A stretch of 64,000 nt of DNA from Chryseobacterium nakagawai. Its GTDB lineage: Bacteria; Bacteroidota; Bacteroidia; Flavobacteriales; Weeksellaceae. Position numbers and translations under genes: made by a program. The stretch is from the NCBI RefSeq assembly GCF_900637665.1, contig NZ_LR134386.1, positions 4,518,501 to 4,582,500 on the forward strand, written 5' to 3'. Each line of letters starts with the position of its first letter. Positions within the stretch are counted from its first letter, which is position 1. Positions 40,263-48,868 of the stretch are shown piece after piece. Under the pieces are notes generated by a model. It did not search any database. It had not been told where the DNA came from and worked only from the letters and a program-made list of their open reading frames with translations.

Positions 40263-41807
40263 ATGTCAGAAAAGATATTATGGATCGATGATGAAATAGA
40301 TTTACTTAAACCTCATATCGTATTTTTAGAAAAGAAAGGTTATCAGGTAACCCCTGTTAACAATGTAAATGAGGCTTTGGAACTAATGGATTCAGAGAAA
40401 TTTGCCCTAACACTCATTGATGAGAATATGCCTGGTATTTCCGGGTTGGAAGCAATTCCTATGATTAAGGAAAAAGACAACTCCTTAAAAATAGTAATGG
40501 TCACCAAAAGTGAAGAGGAACACATCATGGAAGAGGCTATCGGTTCCCAAATTGCAGATTATATCCTAAAACCTGTCAATCCTAACCAGATATTACTTTC
40601 ATTAAAAAAGAATCTTCAGCAGGATAATCTTGTAGAACAAAAAACTATCTTACAATATCAACAGGAATTCAGAAACCTTTCTATGGAACTTTCTTACTTA
40701 AGAACCTACCAGGACTGGGCTGAATATTATAAAAAGATCCTAAGCTGGGAAATCAAGTTTGATAAAGTGGCAGATAATGAATTTGCAGATCTATTACAAT
40801 CTCAAAAGGAAGAAGCTAATATTCAGTTTGCCAAGTTTATTGAAAAAAATTATGCAGACTGGCTTACTGATTCTGACAAACCCCTGATGAGCCATACCCT
40901 TTTTAAGGAAAAAGTAAAGCCTGAGGTTGAAAAAGAGAAAGTTCTTTTATTAATGGTTGATAACCTTCGTTACGATCAATGGAAAGTCGTTGAGCCTTTA
41001 TTTACAAAATATTACAATAAAATTTCGGAAGATTATTATTATAGTATCCTTCCAACTGCTACACAGTATGCAAGAAACTCTTTCTTTGCAGGTTTGATGC
41101 CATCGGAAATTGAAAAACGTTTCCCTGATAAATGGTTTAATGATAATGAAGAAGGAAACAAAAATGAATTTGAACGTGACTTTCTGGAGGATCAAATGAA
41201 AAGAATAGGTCTTGGATCCAAGTCTATGAAATACCTTAAGGTATTGAACGCTGATTTTGAAAGAAAGATCTACGATGATTTCAATCAGCATAAGAACAAT
41301 GATCTTTTGGTGATTGTTTATAACTTTATTGATATTCTTTCTCACGCTAAGACCGATAATCATATTGTAGACCAGCTTATCCGTGATGATAAAACTTTCC
41401 GCTCTTTAACGCTTAATTGGTTTGAAAACTCTTCTTTATTGAAGATTATTAAAACAGCAGCTGAAAACGGTTATAAATTAGTGATTACCACTGACCATGG
41501 AACGGTTTATGTTAAAAAGCCAAGCAAAGTAGTGGGTGACAGAGAAACCTCTACTAATATCCGATATAAAACCGGTAAAAGTTTAACGTATGATGACAGT
41601 GATGTTTGGGCAATTACCAATCCTGAAAAGCTTTTCCTTCCAAAAGGAAATTTAAGTTCAAAATATATTTTTGCTAAAAACAATATATTCCTTGCTTATC
41701 CTAAGAACTACAATCATTTTGTAAATTACTATAAAGAAACCTACCAACATGGTGGAATCTCATTGGAAGAATGTATCATTCCTATCAGCATTTTAGAACC
41801 CAAGTAG
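40263..41807 (+). CDS. porX: T9SS response regulator PorX (receiver plus PglZ/alkaline-phosphatase-like domain)
   Basis: 514 aa. Residues 1-120 are a receiver domain with phospho-acceptor D53 (LIDENMPG), acidic pair D9/D10 (WIDDE) and lysine in YILKPVN. A helical linker follows to about 200. The rest is a PglZ/alkaline-phosphatase-superfamily domain, with metal-site segments LLLMVDNLRYDQW and VITTDHGTVYV. PorX works with PorY and an ECF sigma factor to control type IX secretion genes, and its effector domain has phosphodiesterase activity on oligonucleotides in P. gingivalis. Single gene with strong terminator. Confidence 0.94.
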   Translation: MSEKILWIDDEIDLLKPHIVFLEKKGYQVTPVNNVNEALELMDSEKFALTLIDENMPGISGLEAIPMIKEKDNSLKIVMVTKSEEEHIMEEAIGSQIADYILKPVNPNQILLSLKKNLQQDNLVEQKTILQYQQEFRNLSMELSYLRTYQDWAEYYKKILSWEIKFDKVADNEFADLLQSQKEEANIQFAKFIEKNYADWLTDSDKPLMSHTLFKEKVKPEVEKEKVLLLMVDNLRYDQWKVVEPLFTKYYNKISEDYYYSILPTATQYARNSFFAGLMPSEIEKRFPDKWFNDNEEGNKNEFERDFLEDQMKRIGLGSKSMKYLKVLNADFERKIYDDFNQHKNNDLLVIVYNFIDILSHAKTDNHIVDQLIRDDKTFRSLTLNWFENSSLLKIIKTAAENGYKLVITTDHGTVYVKKPSKVVGDRETSTNIRYKTGKSLTYDDSDVWAITNPEKLFLPKGNLSSKYIFAKNNIFLAYPKNYNHFVNYYKETYQHGGISLEECIIPISILEPK

Positions 41808-41839
41808 TTTTTTTCATAGTTTATTTAATTTTGGGTTTA

Positions 41840-41880
41840 AAGCGGGAAAAATCAATTGATTTTTCCCGCTTCTTTTTTTA
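41840..41880 (+). terminator. Terminator of porX
   Basis: 32-nt perfect palindrome AAGCGGGAAAAATCAA/TTGATTTTTCCCGCTT (41840-41871) followed by CTTTTTTTA. Confidence 0.92.
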
Positions 41881-41918
41881 TAGTCTGTAAGAGTTCCTAT
41901 CTTCGTAAAAAATAAAAA

Positions 41919-42209
41919 ATGTTCATTATTTCACTTACGTATAAAGTACCTATTGAAAATGTGGAGCGCTATATCCCGGAACATAATTCCTTTCTTCAAA
42001 AACATTATGACTTAGGTTTTTTTATTGCTTCGGGAAGAAAAGAGCCAAGAACCGGGGGAATTATTATATGCAAAGCTGCTTCTAAAAATGAGATTGAACG
42101 GATCATCAAAGATGATCCGTTCAATATCCATCAAATAGCGGATTATGACATTACCGAATTTATTCCCTCGAAATACAACGAAAATTTTAAAATATTTATA
42201 GAAGACTAA
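41919..42209 (+). CDS. YciI-family protein
   Basis: 96 aa. The ferredoxin-like YCII fold is indicated by MFIISLTYKVPIENVERYIP, HNSFLQKHYDLGFFIASG and the DDPFNIHQIADYDI segment, which carries the conserved aspartate of the family. YciI proteins are small enzymes or dehalogenase-related; the reaction is unknown. Its stop codon overlaps the ATG of exonuclease III (TAATG), so the two are translationally coupled. Confidence 0.85.
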   Translation: MFIISLTYKVPIENVERYIPEHNSFLQKHYDLGFFIASGRKEPRTGGIIICKAASKNEIERIIKDDPFNIHQIADYDITEFIPSKYNENFKIFIED

Positions 42210-42973
42210 TGAAATTAATTACATACAATGTCAATGGAATCAGAGCGGCATTTACAAAAGATTTTCTGGGTTGGCTTACAACTGCTGATCCGGATGTGAT
42301 CTGTATTCAGGAGAGTAAAGCCGGAAACGACCAGATCGACATCGAAAGCCTTGAAAAATTAGGATATCACAGTTATTGGCATTCAGCCGTACGAAAAGGC
42401 TATAGTGGGGTCGGAATTGCCTCAAAAGTAAAGCCAAATCATGTAGAGTATGGTTGTGGTATTGAAAGTTACGATAATGAAGGGAGAGTTATCCGTGCTG
42501 ATTTTGATGGTTTCTCTGCCATTTCAGTATATGTACCTTCTGCATCAAATATTGAAAGACTTGATTTCAAAATGCAGTTCTGCCATGATTTTCTTACTTA
42601 TATCAAAAACCTGAAAAAGGAGATTCCCAATCTTATTATATCAGGAGATTTTAATATCTGCCACGAGGCGATTGATATTCACAATCCTGTTGGCTTAAAA
42701 AACGTTTCAGGATTTCTTCCTATGGAAAGAGAGTGGATGACCGATTTCATCAATGAATGTGAATTGATTGACAGTTTCAGATTTTTCAACAATGAGCCTG
42801 ACAATTATACATGGTGGAGCTACAGACAAAATTCCAGGGAAAGAAACAAAGGCTGGAGATTGGATTATAACTTCACTTCTTACAGCTTAAAGGATAAACT
42901 TACCAGAGCTGTTATTTTAAAGGAAGCAGTTCACTCTGACCACTGTCCTGCCTTACTGGAATTGAGTATTTAA
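42209..42973 (+). CDS. xth: Exodeoxyribonuclease III (AP endonuclease)
   Basis: 254 aa endonuclease/exonuclease/phosphatase fold. Catalytic motifs are NVNGIRAAF, CIQESKAG (metal glutamate), SGDFNICHEAID (aspartate/asparagine) and HSDHCPALLEL (C-terminal Asp-His). The WWSYRQNSRERNKGWRLDYN segment is typical of bacterial XthA/ExoA. It repairs abasic sites. It overlaps the YciI gene by 1 nt and ends at a strong hairpin. Confidence 0.95.
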   Translation: MKLITYNVNGIRAAFTKDFLGWLTTADPDVICIQESKAGNDQIDIESLEKLGYHSYWHSAVRKGYSGVGIASKVKPNHVEYGCGIESYDNEGRVIRADFDGFSAISVYVPSASNIERLDFKMQFCHDFLTYIKNLKKEIPNLIISGDFNICHEAIDIHNPVGLKNVSGFLPMEREWMTDFINECELIDSFRFFNNEPDNYTWWSYRQNSRERNKGWRLDYNFTSYSLKDKLTRAVILKEAVHSDHCPALLELSI

Positions 42974-42994
42974 TAATTCTTATATCATCAACAC

Positions 42995-43022
42995 AAAAGC
43001 CAGCTGAAATCAGCTGGCTTTT
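42995..43022. terminator. Terminator between exonuclease III and the RlpA gene
   Basis: Stem AAAAGCCAGCTGA (42995-43007) with TCAGCTGGCTTTT (43010-43022), T-tract to the right; A-rich left flank also allows minus-strand use for the convergent gene. Confidence 0.88.
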
Positions 43023-43041
43023 TTTAATTTAAATCATAAAA

Positions 43042-43413
43042 TTAATCGACAATTTCATATTCGACCGGAATTGTACCATGGTTGATATCTCCGATCTCAT
43101 CGAACGCTGCTTTAGACATGTCTAAAGATCTTGATGAATGGAAAGGTCCTCTGTCATTAATCCTCACTATTACCTCTTTCCCATTTTTAAGGTTTGTTAC
43201 CTTAACATTTGTTCCAAATGGAAGCGTTCTGTTTGCTGCAGTAAACTTTGAATTATCAAAGATTTCTCCGCTAGCAGTTTTTCTACCGTTAAATTTATCG
43301 TGGTAGTACGATGCATAACTTGTTTTTTTCGCATCTAAGGCATTACTTGTAAACGAGTAAACACCTAAGGTTGAAATCATCATTATGATTACGAGAATGA
43401 ATCTTTTCATCAT
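43042..43413 (-). CDS. RlpA-like double-psi beta-barrel protein
   Basis: 123 aa. N-terminal signal or anchor (MMKRFILVIIMMISTLGVYS), then a compact DPBB domain: ASYYHDKFNGRKTASGEIF, TAANRTLPFGTNVKVTNL and the catalytic-type VRINDRGPF, ending SLDMSKAAFDEIG. RlpA proteins are septal lytic transglycosylases that cut denuded glycan; this one is minimal, without the SPOR domain of the E. coli protein. Periplasmic. Enzyme activity is inferred from family. Confidence 0.85.
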   Translation of the reverse strand: MMKRFILVIIMMISTLGVYSFTSNALDAKKTSYASYYHDKFNGRKTASGEIFDNSKFTAANRTLPFGTNVKVTNLKNGKEVIVRINDRGPFHSSRSLDMSKAAFDEIGDINHGTIPVEYEIVD

Positions 43414-44334
43414 TTTGAAACTTTTATTGGTTTTTGACAGGGCAAAAGTATCAGGAATCTCATTAACTCCCTATTCCAATTGTTAAATACTGTTAATAAA
43501 AACCAAATTATATGTTAATCACCCTTGTAACCACCTATGGATAGGGATTTTAAAGACCATTGTTAAAAAGTGTTAAAAAAACAAGCCAAATGTTAATTTA
43601 ATTAACTAATTCATGCATAATTTAAACAAAACAAAATCATAAATATTTAATATTCAATGATTTATAAAAACACTAAATATTAATTAAATGCATAAAACTA
43701 ATTTTTGAATGGCTGAAAATGTTAAGAGTCTCTACAGCATAAAATAGCTGATAGAATAGCTCGAACGTAACAAATTTTAATCTTTAAGAATTATTTTAAC
43801 AGCAATATTAAGTTCAAAATTCAAGTTTAATTAATTGTTACCTCAAATTATATCCTATTTTTATTCATTATTTATTTAAAAGATCAACTTCTCTTGGTAA
43901 TTATCTTTCAAAAATAAGGGTTAAGAATCAGATGGAAAAACTTTTTACAAGAAAAGTAAATGAGTCTCTTATATGTATATATATTATGCTTCATCCATTT
44001 CATATGAAAAGCTTATCTAAAAAGCCTCAAATTATATTTAGAACACTTCTTTCTGATTTACTTTTAATTCGTTTTAAAAAGCCACTATCATATCTTTTCT
44101 ATTACGAAACAAATCTCTTGAAACGTATATGATCTAATTATCCTATATATTAGTAATCAATTCATAGCACAACATGAAATCAAATTAGATTCAATTTTGT
44201 TTGTTCATTAAATTTTACACGGGATTCATTTTAAATGATACCTTCTCCTGATTCTTATTTATTAAAAGCGATTATCATTAAAAATTATAAATGAGAGGCA
44301 TTCCAAATAAAACGTTATCACAGGATAAAAACAA
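43414..44334. other. Gene-poor AT-rich region
   Basis: More than 900 nt between the RlpA gene and the terminator at 44335. Strongly AT-rich with many short A/T runs. The longest open frame (43932-44132, 66 codons) has no recognisable family or start context. No tRNA, repeat copy or promoter pair stood out. It could hold a small RNA; the hairpin at its right end has no gene immediately before it. Confidence 0.55.
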
Positions 44335-44361
44335 AAAACCAACGAACTAGCTGTTGGTTTT
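44335..44361 (-). terminator. Orphan terminator-like hairpin
   Basis: Stem AAAACCAAC (44335-44343) with GTTGGTTTT (44353-44361); on the minus strand it is followed by TTGTTTTTATCC. It lies about 80 nt beyond the terminator of the 44492 gene, so it is either a backup terminator or ends an unrecognised short transcript. Confidence 0.6.
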
Positions 44362-44439
44362 AATTTAAAATACTTTTATAATCTTTCAATTAAACACGTC
44401 ATAAAATATTCTGATAACATTTGGTTGTATTAAATAAAA

Positions 44440-44467
44440 AAGCCGATGAAAATTAAATCATCGGCTT
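44440..44467 (-). terminator. Terminator of the 250-aa secreted protein
   Basis: Stem AAGCCGATGA (44440-44449) with TCATCGGCTT (44458-44467), 8-nt loop, T-run on the minus strand. Confidence 0.88.
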
Positions 44468-44491
44468 CTATAAGTTATAATTAATTAAGAA

Positions 44492-45244
44492 TTAATTGTT
44501 TGTTTTTGTATACTCTACAGTATAATTATATGTTCCTGCAGGATAAACTACAGACATACTTGGTGACCCTGTTACAAAAGAACCATCAGCGGCATAAGAA
44601 TATACACTGTTTGAGTATACATTGTTTGTTCCTGACTGATAAATTGTTATTCTATAAAGGCTTCCCGGGCTTGCAATTGCAGCCTGGTTTGAATAGGTTG
44701 TAGGAGCTGTAGAAGTTCCACTCGTGGTGAAGGTTCCTCTCTTAGCATATATCTGATTTCCGTTGATTGCTGTATTTGTAGTTGTTTCAGCAGTAGCGAT
44801 GTTCACTCTTGGGCTTGATCCTATTGGCAACCATCTTCCTGTTGAAACGGCAGCACTACCTGTAGCGGTACCCGCTACTATAGGGTTAGAGAAATAATAA
44901 AACCCTGGAGTTACAGCAGAAGCAACAGTTGGATTATTAGTCCCTGTTAACGTGTTCCCTGTTCCTGTATTGTAAACAATCATTCCATCAAAACCTGTAG
45001 GAAAATTGATCCCATCCACATTGTCTGTTTTAAATACCCATGTAGTAAGGTTAGTTCTTGGATATACTAAACCTTTACCATTTGTATTAGATGAATTGGC
45101 ACTTGGATCAAAATTTGAGCTTGCGTCCAAAAATACATTCTCATCCGTAACTGTAGAAACAGGCTGCTGGTTAGTTGCAATCTGAGCATGAGATAAGTTA
45201 GATGAAAGGAAACAAAATATGCTAAATAATACTATTTTTTTCAT
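44492..45244 (-). CDS. Secreted low-complexity surface protein, family unrecognised
   Basis: 250 aa with signal peptide (MKKIVLFSIFCFLSSNLSHAQ). The mature protein is rich in Thr, Ser, Asn, Gly and Ala, with few charges. Residues 45-110 contain GKGLVYPRTNLTTWVF and DGMIVYNTGTGN, a pattern I have seen repeatedly in Bacteroidota cell-surface proteins next to tail-fibre-like proteins. The C-terminal 90 residues look like beta-strands (LYRITIYQSGTNNVYSNSVY). No T9SS sorting domain. It follows the 45265 gene by 20 nt, so both are one unit. Function unknown. Confidence 0.7.
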   Translation of the reverse strand: MKKIVLFSIFCFLSSNLSHAQIATNQQPVSTVTDENVFLDASSNFDPSANSSNTNGKGLVYPRTNLTTWVFKTDNVDGINFPTGFDGMIVYNTGTGNTLTGTNNPTVASAVTPGFYYFSNPIVAGTATGSAAVSTGRWLPIGSSPRVNIATAETTTNTAINGNQIYAKRGTFTTSGTSTAPTTYSNQAAIASPGSLYRITIYQSGTNNVYSNSVYSYAADGSFVTGSPSMSVVYPAGTYNYTVEYTKTNN

Positions 45245-45264
45245 TGTATTGGATTTTTAAAATA

Positions 45265-45939
45265 TTAGTTATACGATATTGAAACCCATTTTGTACCATC
45301 AGACACAAATTGTTTTCCTCTAAATTGTAAAACAGTAGCAGTACCTGCAAGTGCAACACCATTTGCAGATATTACAGTAACCGTAGTTGCTGATGTATTC
45401 TGATTGGAGATTACCACTACTCTACCTGCATTTGTAGCATCGGCAGCAGGTAATGTTATTGTAACTCCTGCAGCAGCAGCTGTTACAATAAGGAAGTCAC
45501 TATTAGCAACTGTATAAGCAGCACCGGTAACAGATGCAGTAGTACCTACAATACCTTCGTATCTTTGAGTTCCACCACCACCTACTGGTTTCCAAACGTT
45601 ATTCCCGTTTGTACCATCATAATAATAAAATCCATTAGCTGTAACATTAACTGTTTTACCAGTTCCTGTACCTCCTAGCGCGTTAATAAATACAAGCGCT
45701 CCATTTTGAGCACTTGCTGCAGTAGCATTACCATTAGCATAAGCTGCAGTTTTGGCTTCAAGATCAGCTCTTGATAGACGAGGGACTAATAAGGCATCAG
45801 GCCTAGTAGCATCAGTACTTGCTACTACATCTAAAGTTGCGGCAGGTGTGGTCGTGTTAATCCCCACTCTCCCCTGCTGAGCCTTGGAAAGAGCCGTAAA
45901 GGCAACGAGCATAGTTGCTGTTAATAAAAATTTTTTCAT
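45265..45939 (-). CDS. Secreted tail-fibre/adhesin-like low-complexity protein
   Basis: 224 aa with signal peptide (MKKFLLTATMLVAFTALSKAQ). After cleavage the sequence begins GRVGINTTTPAATLDVVAST, the start seen in Bacteroidota proteins that resemble phage tail-fibre or trimeric adhesin heads, then LLVPRLSRADLEAK and a Gly/Ala/Thr-rich beta region (VTITLPAADATNAGRVVVIS). Codons are more GC-rich than surrounding genes because of the Ala/Gly/Thr content. Likely exposed on the cell surface. Paired with the 44492 gene. Confidence 0.72.
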   Translation of the reverse strand: MKKFLLTATMLVAFTALSKAQQGRVGINTTTPAATLDVVASTDATRPDALLVPRLSRADLEAKTAAYANGNATAASAQNGALVFINALGGTGTGKTVNVTANGFYYYDGTNGNNVWKPVGGGGTQRYEGIVGTTASVTGAAYTVANSDFLIVTAAAAGVTITLPAADATNAGRVVVISNQNTSATTVTVISANGVALAGTATVLQFRGKQFVSDGTKWVSISYN

Positions 45940-46326
45940 AAGTTTTTAAAGATTTTAATTACATTATTTTTCATCAATATTTCCAAAAGGAAAATGTATC
46001 TCAACTTGTGCTTAATATCTTATGGCTAGTATAAATATTAAAAATATTTTTAGAATTTCTAGCTAAATTTTAATAATAACTTATTGATATTGATAGCACA
46101 TGATTTAAAAACATTGCTTATTCCGCAAATTTAAGACATAATTTTCTAATTTACATACTTTATAAAAGAAAATTAAAAATTCTTAATATTCAAATAAACA
46201 AAATATTGAAAATCAAATATTTAAAATACCAGGACAAATAATTTCATGTTAAATTCAATTAATATTTCATCTTTTTACCTCTCGAAATACAAAACTTTTT
46301 ATCCTGATTAATAATGGTTTATATTT
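45940..46326. other. AT-rich intergenic stretch, no gene seen
   Basis: 387 nt between the tail-fibre-like gene start and the rimO stop. It must contain the promoter of the surface-protein pair. I see only short A/T runs, no hairpin with a T-tract after rimO and no repeat copy. Confidence 0.6.
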
Positions 46327-47628
46327 TTATATTAATTCACCATATAAGTCAAATTCTTCGGCCGAAGTAATCTTAACATTTGCGAATTCCCCAATTGAAA
46401 TATAGGTATCCTCAGCTGACACTAAAACGGTATTATCTACATCCGGAGAATCATATTCTGTTCTTCCAATAAAGTAGTTCCCTTCCTTACGATCAAACAT
46501 ACATCTGAATACCTTTCCTACTTTTTCCTGGTTCTTTTCCCATGAAATCTGAGATTGCAGTTCCATGATTTCTTCTACCCTTGCTTCTTTTACTTCTTGT
46601 GCAATATCATCTTCCAATACATAAGCACCTGTATTTTCCTCATGAGAATAGGTAAAACATCCCAATCTGTCAAATTTCTGTTCTCTTACCCAATCTTTAA
46701 GTTCCTGGAATCTTTCTTCCGTTTCTCCCGGATATCCTACAATCAGGGTTGTTCTGATGGCCATATCAGGAACTTTCTCTCTGAATTTTCCTAAAAGAGC
46801 ATCAGTCTTCTCATGGGTAGTTCCTCTTTTCATAGATTTCAACAGATCAGAATTGATATGCTGAAGAGGAATATCTATATAATTACAAACTTTAGGTTCT
46901 TCACGGATAATATCCAAAACATCTTCAGGGAAACCGCTTGGGAAAGCATAATGAAGACGAATCCATTCTACTCCTTCTACTTTTACCAATTCTTTCAATA
47001 AATCTCCCAATGCTCTTTTTTTATAAATATCCAACCCATAATAAGTAAGATCCTGAGCAATAAGAATTAATTCTTTCGTTCCTTTTTTCGCCAGTTTTTG
47101 AGCTTCAGAAACCAACTTTTCAATTGGAGTGGAAACGTGCCCACCTCTCATCAAAGGAATTGCACAGAAAGAACATGGTCTGTCACATCCTTCTGAAATT
47201 TTAAGGTATGCATAGTGTTTTGGTGTAGTTGTTAATCGCTCTCCTACCAATTCATGCTTGTAGTCTGCTCCAAGATGCTTTAATAATAAAGGAAGATCTC
47301 TTGTACCAAAATACTGATCTACATCAGGAATTTCTTTTACCAAATCCGGCTTGTATCTTTCGGAAAGGCACCCTGTAACGAATACTTTTTCTACTTCACC
47401 TCTATTTTTAGCCTCTACATAATCTAGAATAGTATTAATTGATTCTTCTTTAGCATTGTCAATAAATCCGCAGGTATTAATAACCACAATATCTCCGCGA
47501 TCTTCATGAACCACTTCCTTCCCATTGGCTTTCAACTGGCTCATTAATACTTCAGAGTCATATACATTTTTGGAACATCCAAGTGTAACTACATTGATTT
47601 TTTTCTTCCCTACAGATTTTGTACGCAT
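46327..47628 (-). CDS. rimO: Ribosomal protein S12 methylthiotransferase
   Basis: 433 aa from ATG 47628; the frame is open 30 nt further but the conserved start INVVTLGCSKNVYDSE follows this ATG closely. The N-terminal MTTase domain holds three cysteines (GCSKN, NTCGF, TGCLSERY). The radical-SAM motif CDRPCSFCAIP is at about 150-160, and a TRAM domain occupies the last 70 residues. Modifies Asp in ribosomal protein S12. A TATCTTTG box lies 19 nt upstream (complement of 47648-47655). Confidence 0.95.
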   Translation of the reverse strand: MRTKSVGKKKINVVTLGCSKNVYDSEVLMSQLKANGKEVVHEDRGDIVVINTCGFIDNAKEESINTILDYVEAKNRGEVEKVFVTGCLSERYKPDLVKEIPDVDQYFGTRDLPLLLKHLGADYKHELVGERLTTTPKHYAYLKISEGCDRPCSFCAIPLMRGGHVSTPIEKLVSEAQKLAKKGTKELILIAQDLTYYGLDIYKKRALGDLLKELVKVEGVEWIRLHYAFPSGFPEDVLDIIREEPKVCNYIDIPLQHINSDLLKSMKRGTTHEKTDALLGKFREKVPDMAIRTTLIVGYPGETEERFQELKDWVREQKFDRLGCFTYSHEENTGAYVLEDDIAQEVKEARVEEIMELQSQISWEKNQEKVGKVFRCMFDRKEGNYFIGRTEYDSPDVDNTVLVSAEDTYISIGEFANVKITSAEEFDLYGELI

Positions 47629-47647
47629 CTTTTTGATTTTGAGTCTG

Positions 47648-47655
47648 CAAAGATA
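47648..47655 (-). promoter_or_regulatory. -7 box of rimO
   Basis: Minus-strand TATCTTTG, exact consensus, 19 nt before the ATG. The nearest TTTG upstream is 24 nt away, longer than usual. Confidence 0.5.
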
Positions 47656-47689
47656 CAAAATATTAAAGAGTTAGGCTTACAAAAATAAA

Positions 47690-47710
47690 AACCACTTTAA
47701 AAAAGTGGTT
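47690..47710 (-). terminator. Terminator of the polysaccharide operon
   Basis: Stem AACCACTTT (47690-47698) with AAAGTGGTT (47702-47710), 3-nt loop, followed on the minus strand by a T-run. Closes the long minus-strand operon starting beyond 64000. Confidence 0.85.
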
Positions 47711-47724
47711 CTCAGTATTATACT

Positions 47725-48270
47725 TTAAAAGTTTTTTTCTTTAAAGCCAGGGGCATTCTGGTCCTTATCTGAAAGCAAAGCATCTTTTTCATCAATTTTC
47801 CAATCTATATCAAGATCAGCATCGTTATACTTCACACTTCCTTCAGACTCTTTATTATAAAAGTTATCACATTTATAAGAGAATACGGCATGGGTACTCA
47901 ATACGGAAAAACCATGTCCAAAACCTCTTGGTACATAAAGCTGTAATTTATTTTCCGCAGAAAGTTCAATTCCGAACCATTGGCCAAAAGTTGGAGAATC
48001 TTCTCTGAGATCAACTGCTACATCCCATACACTTCCTTCAAGACATGATACTAATTTGGCCTGAGCATGTTCACCTTTTTGAAGATGAAGCCCTCTTAAT
48101 ACACCATAAGAAGACTTGGAAACGTTGTCCTGAACAAAATGTCCGTTCATTCCTGTAAGTTCTTCAAACTTTTTCTCGTTGAACTTTTCAAAAAAATACC
48201 CTCTATCGTCTTCGAAAATAGTAGGTTCTATAATGTAACAATCTTTAAGTGGGGTTTCTTTAATTTTCAT
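47725..48270 (-). CDS. rfbC: dTDP-4-dehydrorhamnose 3,5-epimerase
   Basis: 181 aa cupin epimerase. Landmarks are the N-terminal DDRGYFFEKFN, the catalytic-histidine segment GVLRGLHLQKGEHAQAKLVS, and the VPRGFGHGFSVLS sequence. Makes dTDP-4-keto-L-rhamnose. rmlA, rmlB and rmlD are not in the window, so rhamnose synthesis needs genes elsewhere or RfbC acts on another 4-keto sugar. Last gene of the polysaccharide operon, 15 nt after the sugar transferase. Confidence 0.92.
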   Translation of the reverse strand: MKIKETPLKDCYIIEPTIFEDDRGYFFEKFNEKKFEELTGMNGHFVQDNVSKSSYGVLRGLHLQKGEHAQAKLVSCLEGSVWDVAVDLREDSPTFGQWFGIELSAENKLQLYVPRGFGHGFSVLSTHAVFSYKCDNFYNKESEGSVKYNDADLDIDWKIDEKDALLSDKDQNAPGFKEKNF

Positions 48271-48285
48271 AATAGTCAGAAAATT

Positions 48286-48855
48286 TTATTTTAAAATAGT
48301 TATTAGGGTTCTCAATAGGATTTTGATATCATTGCTGAAAGATATATTTTCCAGATAATCCAGATTCATTCTTACTTTATGTGGAAATAATACTTCATCA
48401 TTATATTGTAACGGATCTTTCTGCATCTTAAGAATATTTTCTTCATCTCTGTATACAATACTGGCTTCACATGTCAACCCAGGTTTTAATTCCAGTACCT
48501 TTCTATCGACGCCTTTAAGTTTATCATAATATCCTTCAATATCTGGTCTCGGCCCCACAAAACTCATATCTCCTTTTAAAATATTGAACAATTGGGGAAG
48601 CTCATCCAGTTTTAATTTTCTGAGAATTTGCCCTGTTTTTGAACAGGTTCTTTTTTTCCCATGAATGGTTTTAAACTTAAAAATCGTAAAAGTTTTTCCA
48701 TACTGACCAACTCGTTTTTGAAAAAAAATACCATTGGAAGATGTATCTAAACTAGCAATAATGAATAAAATAATCAGCAGTGGTATCAGAAAAACAGTCA
48801 ACATTATCGCTAGGATAAAATCAAAAACAGTTTTCCAATATGTATACTGATTCAT
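48286..48855 (-). CDS. Initiating sugar-phosphate transferase (polyprenyl-phosphate hexose-1-phosphate transferase), second copy
   Basis: 189 aa. One N-terminal membrane segment (VFDFILAIMLTVFLIPLLII) and the monotopic catalytic domain with FKFKT, KLDELPQLFNILKGDMSFVGPRP and PGLTCEAS. It is one of two members of this family in the locus; the other, at 52612-53250, is closer to PglC. It transfers a sugar-1-phosphate to undecaprenyl phosphate at the inner membrane. Between an aminotransferase gene and rfbC. Confidence 0.88.
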   Translation of the reverse strand: MNQYTYWKTVFDFILAIMLTVFLIPLLIILFIIASLDTSSNGIFFQKRVGQYGKTFTIFKFKTIHGKKRTCSKTGQILRKLKLDELPQLFNILKGDMSFVGPRPDIEGYYDKLKGVDRKVLELKPGLTCEASIVYRDEENILKMQKDPLQYNDEVLFPHKVRMNLDYLENISFSNDIKILLRTLITILK

Positions 48856-48868
48856 TTATTTCTAAAAA

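Noticed and set aside
43932..44132. 66-codon open frame in the gene-poor region
   Set aside because: No recognisable domain, signal peptide, promoter or terminator; composition matches the surrounding AT-rich DNA.
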